From NCBI RefSeq assembly GCF_015832195.1, contig NC_052033.1, forward strand, positions 5,456,001 through 5,520,000: a stretch of 64,000 nt of DNA. Reading direction: 5' to 3'. This stretch comes from Motacilla alba alba (taxonomy: Eukaryota; Chordata; Aves; Passeriformes; Motacillidae). The notes below the pieces were generated by a model, which saw only the letters and a list, made by a program, of their open reading frames with translations, was not told where the DNA came from and did no database searches. The stretch's first letter is position 1, and each line of letters starts with the position of its first letter. The translations under genes and the position numbers were made by a program. This document shows, piece after piece, positions 50,560 through 62,000 of the stretch.

Positions 50560-53335
50560 TGCCCCCGCCGCTCTCGGGCTGCTCTGTCACTGCCCAGGGC
50601 TTTGTCTGGGGGCTGGCACCCAGCGCTGGATGCCAGGGCTGACAGAACCTGGAAGGTAAGGCTGGGGCAGAGCCGTTCCTTTTCTGGGGAAGGAACAGGG
50701 GAGGGAGCCGCGGGGTGCGGGAGATCAGGACAGTGCTGGGCCAGGAACAGGGGTGCCAGCTCCCCTGCCAGCCGGCGGCATCGTGCTGGGCACGGGGCTG
50801 CCCTGGAGCCTGTCCTCCAGGGGACAGCACCGCGGGGTCCTTGCTGCCCGGAGCGGACACCGGGCGGGTTTGCTCTGGTGTCGCTGCTCCGGCCCCGGGA
50901 CAGCTCGGCCCGGCTCGGCTGGGTGAGTGAGCGAGCTCCGTGCCATGCCAGGGGCTGCCGCGGCACCAGCCCGCGCTGCTCAGCTTTGTTCTGTGCGGAA
51001 CAACAGCTGCAAGGGACAGTCACCTGCCCGGTGCCACCCCCGGGCTCCCTGTGCCCGCTGCCCGTGCCCGGGGGGCTATGCTGCCCGTGTCGGCACGGCC
51101 GGGGGTGATGTCCGTGCCGGCACCGGCTGTGTGCGCTGTCCTGTGGCTGCCCGGCTGCCCTGGCCTTGGCCTCGGCTGTCCCCCGGGGCCCGAGCAGCGG
51201 TGACAGGGCGATCAAGAGCCGTGGCAGCGGCGATGAGGAGCAGAGAGCGCGGGCCCGTGCAGAAAGGAAGCAGAAATCTGCGTGCTCGGGGCCGAGCTGC
51301 GGGCAAACGCACGTGAGCCAGCTCTGCAGCAGGCAGGGCTCGCTCCTCCTGCCCTGAGAGCTCCCCTCGGCACCCCCGGGCTGCTCAGGGCCAGCTCCCC
51401 GTGGCCGCTGACCTGCTCGGGATGCTGCTCGCTCCCTCCGGGGCTCTGCAAGCAGGGGGCTGCTGCAGGGTCTGTGCTGGGCTGGGTGGGATTGAGGGGC
51501 AGGGTGGGATTGAGAGGCAGGGGGCTGCTGCAGGATCCATGCTGGGCTGGGTGTGATTGGGGAACAGGCTGCTGGAGCTCTTCAGGCCAGACTGGAGTTT
51601 TGGGGAGCTCACTGAAAGCAGAGGGGGCCGTTGGTGCCGTGCCCTGTAATTAAATCCCCTTTTTGACCTTGTTGTCCTGGTGCAACCCTAAACCCTCATC
51701 CCTTCCTTGCTGAGGGCCTCCCTGCCCGCAGCTGTCACATCACTGTGTCCCCACGGGGCCGAGAGAGCACCCCCAGCCCGGGCACACAGGGCTGGGTGCC
51801 ACGCACAGCGTGCTGGGGTCACTCTGGTCACCCTCCTGTCACCCCCAGGGCTCCTCTGTGCCCTCCCCAGGTCCCCTCCTGTGGCCCCCTGAGCTGCCAG
51901 CAGGGGTGGGGAGTGGAGAGGATGGTGCTGTGACCCTGCAGAGCTGGACACTGGGACGGTGCACAGAGATGTGTGACAGTGCAGGGCGGTCCCGGTGACC
52001 GTGCTGGTGACAGTCCTGCCCAGGGGAGGGAATGCCCAGGGAATGGCTCTGGAGGGAGGCTGGGGGCAGCTGTGCCACCCCACGGCCCTCCCACCCCGGG
52101 AAAGCAGCCTGGCCCCTCCCGGGAGGGCCACATTTGGAAGTCTGAGCTCTCCCTGCTTTTATTCCCCCTCAGGTGGACAGGGCTCGCCTGGGCTGTTCGT
52201 GAGCACAGTGGCTTTCCAATCACACCTATTTTTTCCCTGTGATTGTTTTTCCGAAGTCGACTCCGGGGATGGAAAGAGATGCTAAATCTAAAAAGCTGCT
52301 GCTTCCGGAAAACTCTTTCCTTTCCTTAGGAAGAATGAAATGTGACGTTGGCAAGGAAGTCTCCAAACAGGCAGTGGTGTCCAGGAAGCTGCTGGACTTC
52401 CACAGCCCCAGCAAAGGCTGCGGCTGATCAGCACTCACTGCAGGGCCACTGAAGGAGTTTCATTCCTGAACTGGCCCCCAGAGCTGTCTGTGCTCCCCCC
52501 TCCACGGGCAGGACCCCCCTGGCAGGGCTGTGCCTTCCCCCAGCAGCCAGCAGGCAAAGGGAGCCCCAGCGAGGTGCTGGAAAGCCGAGTCTGGGCTCCA
52601 GAGTCTCTTGCTTGGCAGTGAGAGCCCGGAGAGCATCTGCTTTCAGCTCGGAGCTGGCTGGAAGCAGAGCCCTGCCAGGGCCGCAGTTAAATCTGGAAAT
52701 GAGAGCAGGGGGCTCAGCTGGGCCCCGGCACGGGTGGCACTGCCAGCTCTCCTGCAGGTCTGTCCCCTCAGCAGCGTGCCCAAGGGGCGGGAAGGAGGCA
52801 GGGCGTCCTTCTGTGGGCTTTGAGGCTCACAGCCCAAGTTTTGCCCAGATTTTGTTTGAAAGGAGCCCTTGGAGCTGGGAGGGAGAGGAGCAGCCCTGCC
52901 CTGGCTGGTTGTCCGTGGTCCTCAGGGGAGCCTGGAGCTGCTGCAGGGCAGCCAGGAGGGCCGGAGGAGGGAGCTGCCTCTGTCCTGCTTCCCTGCTCCT
53001 GTGCAGCTGGGCTGGAGCTCGGTGTCCCGGGCAGAAGCAGAGCCCGCTGCAGACAGGCTTTGAGAGGAGGGGACACACAGGACACGGCACCTGCCTCTGC
53101 TGGGGTCCCCGCAGCCCCGGCGCTGAGCCTGTGAGGGCTGTGAGGGGTAAAGGGACTAGGGGTGCAGGGGTTAAGGGGTGTAGAGGTTAAGGGGTGTCAG
53201 GGATGCTGCTGGAGCTGTTTCTCAGCGTTCAGGAGCTGCCAGCTGCAGTTTGGGGCAGCCCAGAGGATGAAATGCCAGATCCCCAGCGCGGCTTGGGGAA
53301 CACAGCCCTCCAGCTGCCACATCCCCCTCTGGCTC
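50560..53335. other. Non-coding region upstream of PIK3R6
   Basis: GC-rich. A 70-bp near-duplicate (GCAGGGGGCTGCTGCAGG landmark) lies at 51447-51570. At 52200-52430 an AT-richer stretch has an acceptor-like TTTCCTTTCCTTAG at 52319-52330 before a short open frame; no identity assigned. Confidence 0.4.
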
Positions 53336-53337
53336 TA

Positions 53338-53656
53338 CTCCACCCCATCCCACCCCATCCCACCCCATCCCCATCCCATCCCATCCCATCCCATCCCATC
53401 CCATCCCATCCCATCCCATCCCATCCCATCCCATCCCATCCCATCCCATCCCACCCCATCCCATCCCATCCCATCCCATCCCATCCCATCCCATCCCATC
53501 CCATCCCATCCCATCCCATCCCATCCCACCCCATCCCATCCCACCCCACCCCATCCCATCCCATCCCATCCCATCCCATCCCATCCCATCCCATCCCATC
53601 CCATCCCATCCCATCCCATCCCATCCCATCCCATCCCATCCCATCCCATCCCACCC
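53338..53656 (-). repeat. (ATCCC)n pentanucleotide array, G-rich strand on minus
   Basis: About 318 bp of CCCAT units with occasional CCCAC. The complement is (GGGAT)n, the same unit as at 16413, in opposite orientation. Confidence 0.96.
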
Positions 53657-53659
53657 TCC

Positions 53660-55260
53660 TTGATGGGATGGAGCTTCGGTGGGATGAGCAGGGGGAGGAT
53701 GGAGAGGTGAGAGGAGGCAGAGGCTGGAGGATCCCGAAATGGGGCAGAGCTTCCCCTGGGACTGGATGGGCTGAGACAGAACACGGGAGCACACTGCTCT
53801 GCCCCGGGCCTGGGCTGCTCCCTGCAGAGGAGGGGCTCGGGAGGGCTTGTGGGGTGCTCAGCACCCCGTGCTCAGCCAGGTCCTGCTCTCGCTGTCTCCA
53901 GCACCTGCCGTTTGGAACAGAGGGTTCCCTTTAGCCCTGCAATTCCCTTTAACCCCTGAATTTACCTGCCAGGGTCCCGGGTCAGCTGCACTTTCACCAC
54001 ATTTTTAAGAACAGAGCCAGGTGTTCCCCAAAACTGCCCCAAACTCTTGGGGGAGGCAGCTTTGGGGTCATTTGGGGTTTTTGTTTTATGAATCTCAGAA
54101 TTATTGGAGCCTGAAGGGAGAATTGTGACTTCTCTTCTTGCCCTTCCTCTTCCATTTTTCTCCCTGCAAAAGCAATAAAATCCAGCTGATGCCATGGGTA
54201 TTTTGGGAATTGCAGAGAGGAAGCGGAGGTTTGCAGCTCTGCGCAGAAGTGGGATGAATGCAGAGAAGGCTCTGGTCTTGCTGAGCCTGCAGACAGCACA
54301 ACCCCCAGCTCTGGGATGAGCTGTGCCTCGTGCCTGCTGCAGGGGAGGCGGGGGACCAGGGGGAGCACAGAGCCCTCCTGGTGTGGGCCAGGGAACCTCC
54401 CCAGCCCTCTGGGAGCAGGGAGGGCTCCCAGGGGAAGGGGCTGAGTCCAGCAGGGGCTGGGACCAGTGCAGGGTCCATCCCCAGAGATGGGGACAGCTCC
54501 CGTTCCTCGGGCCAGGGATCCTCTCAGGAGGGCTGTGGCAGACAGACAGGCTGGCTGGAGGGGGGCTCTGGTGCCCAGAGCCCTTCCTGTGGGCTGGCAT
54601 CATCCCTGCCTGCCCTGCTGGGGCTGCCACGGGCACAGCAGGGCTGAGGGGCTGTGCCCTCACCCTGGGGAGCGCAGCAGGCAGAGAACATCCCAGGGAA
54701 AATAGGGGATTTCTGCTCCTTTGGGCTCCTGTGCTGGTTGGAATCATTCCCGTGAAAAGGGGGAATTTCTGCTCGTTGGGTTCCTGTGCTGGCCCTGGCC
54801 AAGGCGCAGCAGTGGCTGGAACTGGCAGGACCCTGCCTGACCCCCGTGCCCCTCAGAGCTGGCAGGACCCTGCCCGACCCCCGTGCCCCTCAGAGCTGGC
54901 AGGACCCTGCCCGACCCCCGTGCCCCTCAGAGCTGGCAGGACCCTGCCCGACCCCCGTGCCCCTCAGAGCCCGCTCCTGTGCGTGTCCTTTCGTCCTCCT
55001 CTCCCACAACACCTGCCTGCCCCCCTGGGCAGCGTGGCTGGTTCTGAGCCTGCTGGGGACCCCTTTTGTGTCTTTATGTTGGATTTTCCCGGGAGACCCA
55101 GGCCCAGGGAGCAGGCAGCGCGGTGCGGGCTCAGCCTCGGCCGCTCCCGGCTCCGGGGAGGAAGAGGAGCCAGCCTTTGGGAGCGGGCAGGTGCAGCGAG
55201 CAGCAGAGCTCCTCGGGCAGGCCGGGCTCGCTTGTTCTTTGCTAAATTTGGAAGCTGTGG
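53660..55260. other. Non-coding region upstream of PIK3R6
   Basis: Unique sequence except for a 37-bp repeat at 54826-54972. No gene recognised. Confidence 0.45.
54826..54972 (+). repeat. 37-bp minisatellite, four copies
   Basis: Unit CTGGCAGGACCCTGCCCGACC followed by CCCGTGCCCCTCAGAG; copies nearly identical (unit shown in parts). Confidence 0.94.
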
Positions 55261-55911
55261 CAGGCCGGCAGCGCCGCCCCCGCAGTGCCAGGAGGATGCG
55301 GATGTGGGAAGCCACCGACACCTTGGGCCGCGTTCAGCTGCCGCTTCCTCCGGCAGCGCCGCCGGGAGCCGGGCCGGGCCGGGGTCTCCCGAGCTCCGGG
55401 CAGCGCCCACCGGCAGCAGCGCCGGGACTGGCAGTGCCAGCGGTCCGAGCGGGGGCTCTGCCCCGGACACCGCCTGCGCTCCCCCGGGCTCTGCCCCTGC
55501 CCCAAACACCGCCTGCGCTCCCCCGGGCTCTGCCCCTGCCCCTGCCCCAAACACCGCCTGCGCTCCCCCGGGCTCTGCCCCAAACACCGCCTGCGCTCCC
55601 CCGGGCTCTGCCCCTGCCCCTGCCCCAAACACCGCCTGCGCTCCCCCGGGCTCTGCCCCTGCCCCAAACACCGCCTGCGTTCCCCCGGGCTCTCCCCCTG
55701 CCCCAAACACCGCCTGCGCTCCCCCGGGCTCTGCCCCAAACACCGCCTGCGCTCCCCCGGGCTCTCCCCCTGCCCCAAACGCCGCCTGCGCTCCCCCGGG
55801 CTCTGCCCCGGCCCCTCGGGGTCCCTCGGGGTGCCGGTGCCTCCGTGCTGCCCAGGTCCACCCCGAGCGGGCTCCGCAGCCCCCGAGCCGAACGTGTTCC
55901 GTTTCCTGCAG
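55260..55911 (+). promoter_or_regulatory. CpG-rich region directly upstream of the PIK3R6 start exon
   Basis: High CpG content, with a minisatellite (55485-55810) in its middle. It could be the promoter if transcription begins here rather than at 50.3 kb. No TATA box seen. Confidence 0.4.
55485..55810 (+). repeat. Minisatellite upstream of PIK3R6, about nine copies
   Basis: Core ACCGCCTGCGCTCCCCCGGG then CTCTGCCCC with one or two CTGCCCC additions and CAAAC; units of 30, 36 and 42 bp. Confidence 0.94.
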
Positions 55912-56001
55912 GGCCATGCCCCCGCGCCCTGAGCAGCCCCGCGCCCGCGCCCCGGCAGCGGCAGCGGCAGCGGCAGCCCCGCCCGGCCATGGAGAGCTCA
56001 G
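55912..56001 (+). CDS. PIK3R6: PIK3R6 coding exon 1 (start ATG 55989)
   Basis: A possible acceptor (GTTTCCTGCAG) ends at 55911; donor GTGGGTGA starts at 56002. Only 13 bases are coding: MESS plus one base. The 5' part holds an out-of-frame ATG at 55916 and a (GGCAGC)n run. Whether 55912 is a true exon start or transcription begins in this CpG-rich stretch is not decided by sequence. Confidence 0.8.
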
Positions 56002-59000
56002 GTGGGTGATGCTGAGCCCGGGGCCGCGGGGGAGCCCCAGGACTACCCTCACCCACCCCTCGCACCCCCGCTTCTCTTCAAATTCCTGGGTGCTTCCCAA
56101 GGCGCTGCTGGAAGGTGGGAAGGGAGCACGGAGCAGTGCAGGGCAGCAAAGCTTTGCTGAGCCTGGGGCACTCACAGCTGACAAAACATTTGACTTTTAA
56201 AGCAGTTCATTTTATAGTAGTATATTTTATTTTTTATTTTATTTTTATTTAATTTTTTATTTTATAGTAGCATTATTTTTAATTAATTTTTATTTTATTA
56301 TTATATTTTATTTTATTATTCTATACTAGTAGATTTTATTATTATTTATTATTTATTTTAATTTTATAGTAGTATTTTTAAAAATTTATAGTAGTATGTT
56401 TTAGTATTTTTTAAAATTTTATATTAGTATATTTTATTTCATTATTTTATATTAGTATATTTTATTGTTATTTATTATTTATTTAATTTTTATGGTAGTA
56501 TATTTTAGTATTTTTAAATTTTATAGTAGTATATTTTAATTTTTAATTTTTATAGAAGTATATTTTATTTATTTTTTATTAGAATGTTTAATTTACTTAT
56601 TTTAATTTTATAGTAGTATATTTTTACATTTTTTAATTGCATAGTAGTATATTTTATTATTATTATTATTTTCTGGTGTGTATTTCGGTCCATTTCCCGC
56701 ATGTTTCATTTTCACGCTGTTTCAGAGGTGCTGCTGATCTCCCAGGGTCAGGATGTCAATGCTGAAAGGTTTCATTCCGTTTCCAAGCCGCTGCTCTTTG
56801 TCGCCGCGTTTATTTTTTGCTGTTTTTAGATCAAAGCGCCTCTTGTTTGTGCCGGGTCGAGCCCTTTGCTCTGCCCCGTGAGGGACCCTCGGCGCTGGGG
56901 CTGCTTTGATGAGGAGGAGAGGCCGGGATTGAGGGCAGGGCTCAGGAAAAGCCTCCCCTGGCGGTTACAAACACACACGGAGGAACAGAGCAGGAGAATT
57001 CAAACAGCCCTCCCTGGCAGGAGATTTCAAACAGCCCTCCCTGGCAGGAGATTTCAAACAGCCCTCCCTGGCAGGAGATTTCAAACAGCCCTCCCTGGCA
57101 GGAGATTTCAAACAGGCCTCCCTGGCAGAACTCCCGTGTGCCAAACCAATAAACAGGAGAGGGACCTGGGGGAGCTTCCCGAAATCCCTGGGAGGAAACC
57201 AGGGGGAGGGAAGAGGAGTTTCTGAGACACTGCTCCAAGGACCCTTCCAAATGGAGACAAACCCTCTCCTGAGGATGTTTTCGTGCCGAGGGTGTTTGTG
57301 CGGTGTTGCACACCCAGACCCCTCAGCAGGGCAGCTCTGCTGGCCCTGGCTCCGGGGCTCTTCCCTGACGCAGCTCCAGACCATTCCCGGTGTTACCAGA
57401 GCTGAGAGGCAGCAGTGCCCGGATCCAAACGGGCGTTTCTGAACAGTTCGCGCTCACCTTTGAGGCAAAAGTGAGAATTTGGCCAAATGTTTGGCTCTCC
57501 TTGCTTGGAGAGACGGCTGAGGGATCCCACACAGAGCCTGCAGGCATTTGGGATATCAGGCTCAGCGGCAGCCAGCCTGCCTGGGAAGCTGCAGGCTGGA
57601 CCTGTGCTTGCTCACAGAAAGTGAGGAAAATCAGTTATTTCATTAAACCACGGGTCCGAGGCAGTGGCATCACCTTCAAGGTGGCACAATGGGGAGAAAG
57701 TTCAGCTTTTTGTTCCCTGCAGGCCAGTAAAGATGAGCATGCTGCCAGGAGAAGCTCTGGAAGGCAGGGAGCGAGGCAGGCTGGAGCCACCCGCTTCAGG
57801 CAGGCAGGACCTCCCAGGCTGGGGGGCACCTCTGGGGTTCTGTGTCACTCTGTGTCACTCTGTGTCACTCTTGTCACTCTGTGGCACTCTGTGCCACCTC
57901 CCAGCAGCCCTGGGCTCAGCTCTGCAGTTTGCATCGGGGCTCTGAGGGCTCTGAGGGCTCTGATGCCGTGGGGAGGGCTCTGTCCGGGCTGTCCCCCGCT
58001 GCTGTCCCCTGGCGCTGTCCCCCCGCTGCTGTCCCCCGCTGCTGTCCCCCCGCTGCTGTCCCCTGGTGCTGTCCCCCCGGCGCTGTCCCCCTGCTGTCCC
58101 CCGGCGCTGTCCCCCGGCTCAGGTGCCGCTGTCCCTTGCAGAGCTGGAGTCGGACATCCTGCGGCGGGTGCGGGCGCTGCTGCGGGAGCTGGACGGGCAC
58201 CACCCCTCCTGCCAGAGCGACCGAGGTGAGGGACTGCCCCTGCCCGGGCCGCGGGCACCGCCTGCCCCGAGCCCCCAGCCCCGCTGCCAGCGGGACGCGG
58301 TGCTGTCCGCCCTCCCCAGCCCTCTCCGGGAGGGGCCAAATCCTTCATCAGCTGCATCCGTGCCCCAGCAGCGTCTGTCACCCTGGGGACACCCTGTGGG
58401 ACCCCCCTGCACAGCCCCTGTCACCCTGTGTCACCCTGTGTGACTGTCACCGCTGCCCAGCCCGTGTCACCTTGCTGTCCCCTCCCTGTCCCTGGTTCCT
58501 GCGCTGGGCTGGGACACCCCCCGGCCCTGCCCCTGGCAGTCAGGAGGCTCCTCGGGGCTGGAGGATGGCACTCTTGCACCGGGAGCCCCGATGAACACGG
58601 GAAAGCCGATTCCACTGGGAGCGCGGGCCGTTCCGCTGCTCCTCAAACGCGGCCGTGCTGGAGCGAGCCGCGGCACCCTCGGGGCTGAGAGCCTTCTGGT
58701 CCCTGCTCCGAGGGGGAGCTGCTGGCACCAGCAGGACCCCAAATCCCGTGGGGCAGGTGGGCGAAGCAGCTGGGCGCAAACAGAGCGAGGAGGAGCGGGA
58801 ACCGAAGCCCGCAAGCTCCTTTCCTCCAGAATCTCTGGCCAAGGCATTCCCAGGATCGGCCCCACCGGGGCAGGGCACAGGGGCGCAGCTGGGAGGCACC
58901 GGAGCCGGCTCAGCCCTCAGGGACGTCCCGGCGTGTCCCGGGGGTCTCTGCACTCCGTCCCCGGTCCCTGATGCCCCGGGAAAGCTCCCCCTGCCCTCCC

Positions 59001-62000
59001 CCGGTGTCCCTCCTCAGGAATGCTGCGGTGGACCCTGCACAAGAGAATCGAGCAGAGCCCCGGAACCGGCTGTGTCCTGGTCAGCATCCTGGTGAAGGAG
59101 CTGGAGAGGGTGAGTGCCCGCCCAAGGAGGGGACTGCCAGCCCAGGGAGGGGACAGTGCCACCCCAGGGAGGGGAGTGCCACCTCAGAGAGGGGACAGTG
59201 CCACCCCAGGGAGGGGAGTGCCACCCCAGGGAGGGGAGTGCCACCCCAGAGAGGAGACTGCCACCTCAGAGAAGGGAGAGCCACGTCAGGGAGGGGACAG
59301 TGCCACCCCAGGGAGGGGACTGCCACCCCAGGGAAGGGACAGTGCCACCCCAGGGAGGGGACAGTGCCACCCCAGAGAGCCTGGCCCACGCTGGGGGCTC
59401 TGGGGCTGCTCCTGCCCAGCTCTGGGGCTGCCCCTGCCCAGCCCAGCGTCCTGCCAGGACCTGACCGTGCCTGCCCTGCCTCTGTCCCACAGGCAGAGCG
59501 AGGGGACGTCCGGCACTACATCATCCCGCTGCTGCACACGCTGATGTACGCCCTGATCCAGGTGAGCTGGGCCTGGGAGAGGAGCCTGCACCTGGGCACA
59601 CCGGCCTGGGCAGCACCCGGGGACACTGGGCACAGGAGAGGCCACCCGGAGCCGCTCAGAACCCTGAGCAGCCCCTCAGAGCCGGCAGAGCCTGGGACGG
59701 CCCCGGGCGGGCTCAGCTGGGCGTCTCCCACGGCCCTGTGGCACACAGGGTGCCAGGTCCTGCCAGCTGAGCGAGCCCTTCGCTGGAGACCTGGCAGGGC
59801 CTGCAGGAAGGCACAGCCTGGCAAAGCAAACGTGTGCCCAGGCTGCAGCGGGCATTGCTGGGGGCTCCCAAACCACCGCAGGGCCTGATTCTGCCCCGTG
59901 TTTTGCATTTAAACCCAGAGTGAATTCGGAGCCCTGAATCTGGTGCCCTCCCAGGCTGGGGGATGAACTGGGGCAGATTTAAGGGTCACTGGCTGTCACC
60001 TCCCTGTCCCCCTGCAGGCCCCCTGCATCCCTGACGAGCTCTGTGCCAGGGTTTATGACTTCTGCAAGAGGCTGCTGACCCTGCCCAAGCCCTTCTGCAC
60101 CATCGGGCTGGACTATGCCAGCAGGCTGCAGCTGGAGAGGACAGCCCCAGGTGAGGGGGCTGCCAGGGCTGAGGGAAATCAGCTCTACAGCAGCCCCGGG
60201 GGCACGGAGTGTCAGTGGGGCTGCAGGGAACGGCCCGGGCAGGAAGCAAGCCCGAGGACACCTGGTTTCTTTTTCCTCTGTGTTCTTTTTCTCTGCTCTC
60301 ATTAAAGTTCCTCCAGTTCAAGCTTTCTTTAATAGGAGCCCTTCAAACAATCCTGTAGAGCAGAGCAAGGTGCAGACCCCCTGTGAGGGGCAGGGGAAGC
60401 AGCAGAAACCTGCTGGGGAATTTTGGTGCCGTTCTGGGGAGCCTCAGCCCACCCCCAGCAGCCCAAGCACTCCTCCCCTGCCCTGCTTCGGCTGCAGCTC
60501 CAAGGGACCCCTTCCTCTGCCCTGAGCTTGGCTGCAGGAATGGCTCAGGGTGCGGAGAGGACAGCTCCAGCAGGGCTCAGAGGGCACAGAGGGCATCTCC
60601 AGCAGGGCTCAGAGGGCACAGAGGGCATCTCCAGCAGGGCTCCCCTCGGGGCAGCACGGGAGTGCCAGGGGGATGGAGCCTGAGCCAGGCCAGGGAGTGA
60701 CCCTCAGCCCTGGGTAGGGCAGGACAGGGCAGAGCCTCTCTCCCGATCCAGAGATCCTGGCGCTCCTCAGATGTCCCCAAACACCCTTCCCACGTGGCCC
60801 TGGGGACAGAGCTCTTCCTCCCGCCTCCACGTCCGCTCCCAGTGCCCTCCACAAAGGAAGGGAAACACAGGAAACCATCCCGGAACAGACGGGGGTTTCT
60901 TTTTCTGGAGCCTGGCCTATCTTTGTCCTGGGCTGTTTTTAGCTCTGGCCCAGCTCGTGGCTGTTTAGGCTGAGCTCAGCGGGTGTTCCCCGCCCTGGCA
61001 GAGCCTCCTCGGGCTGTGGGGCTGGGAGCAGCCCCGGGTGCCCCGAGGGCTGCGCTGCTCCCACCGGGTGCGTTTGTCCCCTCGCAGGGACCCTGTACCA
61101 AAGGATGGTCATCTCCGAGCAGAGCCTGCCCAGCGCCCCCTTCCCCTTCCAGGAGAGGTGAGTGCTGCCCCTCGGGGGGGCTGCGCTGTCATTTCGGGGG
61201 CTCTCAGGGAATCCTGGCCTTTCCCAACACTCTTGGCTGGAACAGACAGAGTGGCCCTGAACCTCGTGACCTCGGGGACACCGCTGGGTGACCTCACTGG
61301 GGTTGCATAGGAGGGCACATTCTGCTGTGTCCCAAATATTTTGGGAGGCAGGGAGCTGCCCTCGGGGGGAGGCAGGGTGGAGAAGGGGAAGAGCAACAGC
61401 CACAATGGAAAAAGTGAGACGGGAGCTGCTCCTGCCAGCGCCGGGGTCTCTGATGTGAGTCCGCATCCCCCCTTTCCCCACCCTGCTGCCCCCAGGATCT
61501 TCATCTTTGCTGACCCCGAGCTGCTGCCCGAAGCCATCTGCAAGGCGCTGGCCACCGACACCGAGGCGGCGCAGGTGTCCCGGAGCCCGCGGGGCTGCAT
61601 GAGCTGCGTGGTCACCCACGCCCTGCAGGCGGCCCTGGGTGACACCTGCGACACCCCCGGCCTCAGGGCGCAACTCCAGGTAACAGCTCCTCCTGCTTTC
61701 CCCTGCTCCTGCTGGGGCTGGACACCCCGGAGAAGCAAGAGGGGTTTGGGGCAGTGGAGAAAGGCCCAGCTCCCCTGAGCTGGTCTGCAGCCCCGGAGCT
61801 GGGCTGGGGCTGGACTCAGACACCCTTCCCATGGAAAGCAGAGGCTGCAGCAGAGCCAGGGGTGGAACCTCGCTCTGGGTGTTGGGTTTGCCCAGCAAAG
61901 CTGAGACAGAGCCTCTGTCAGCTCCTCCAGGAGCCCCTGGGCGCTGCAGGAGCCTCTCAGGGGAAAGGTTTCAGTTGGTTTTCTCCAAACCCTCCTGGTT

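Larger units (their letters stand above)
56690..58141 (+). other. Rest of PIK3R6 intron 1
   Basis: Contains a 27-bp repeat (57000-57127), TGTGTCACTC repeats (57840-57895) and a GCTGTCCCCC repeat (57990-58125). Nothing gene-like. Confidence 0.6.

Noticed and set aside
53194..53934. Open frames of Ser-His-Pro-Ile-Pro or Gly-Met-Gly-Trp-Asp repeats
   Set aside because: Frames through the (ATCCC)n array only.
54323..56200. 625-codon + strand open frame
   Set aside because: Composition is Ala/Pro/Arg from GC-rich minisatellites, and it reads across the PIK3R6 start exon in the wrong frame.
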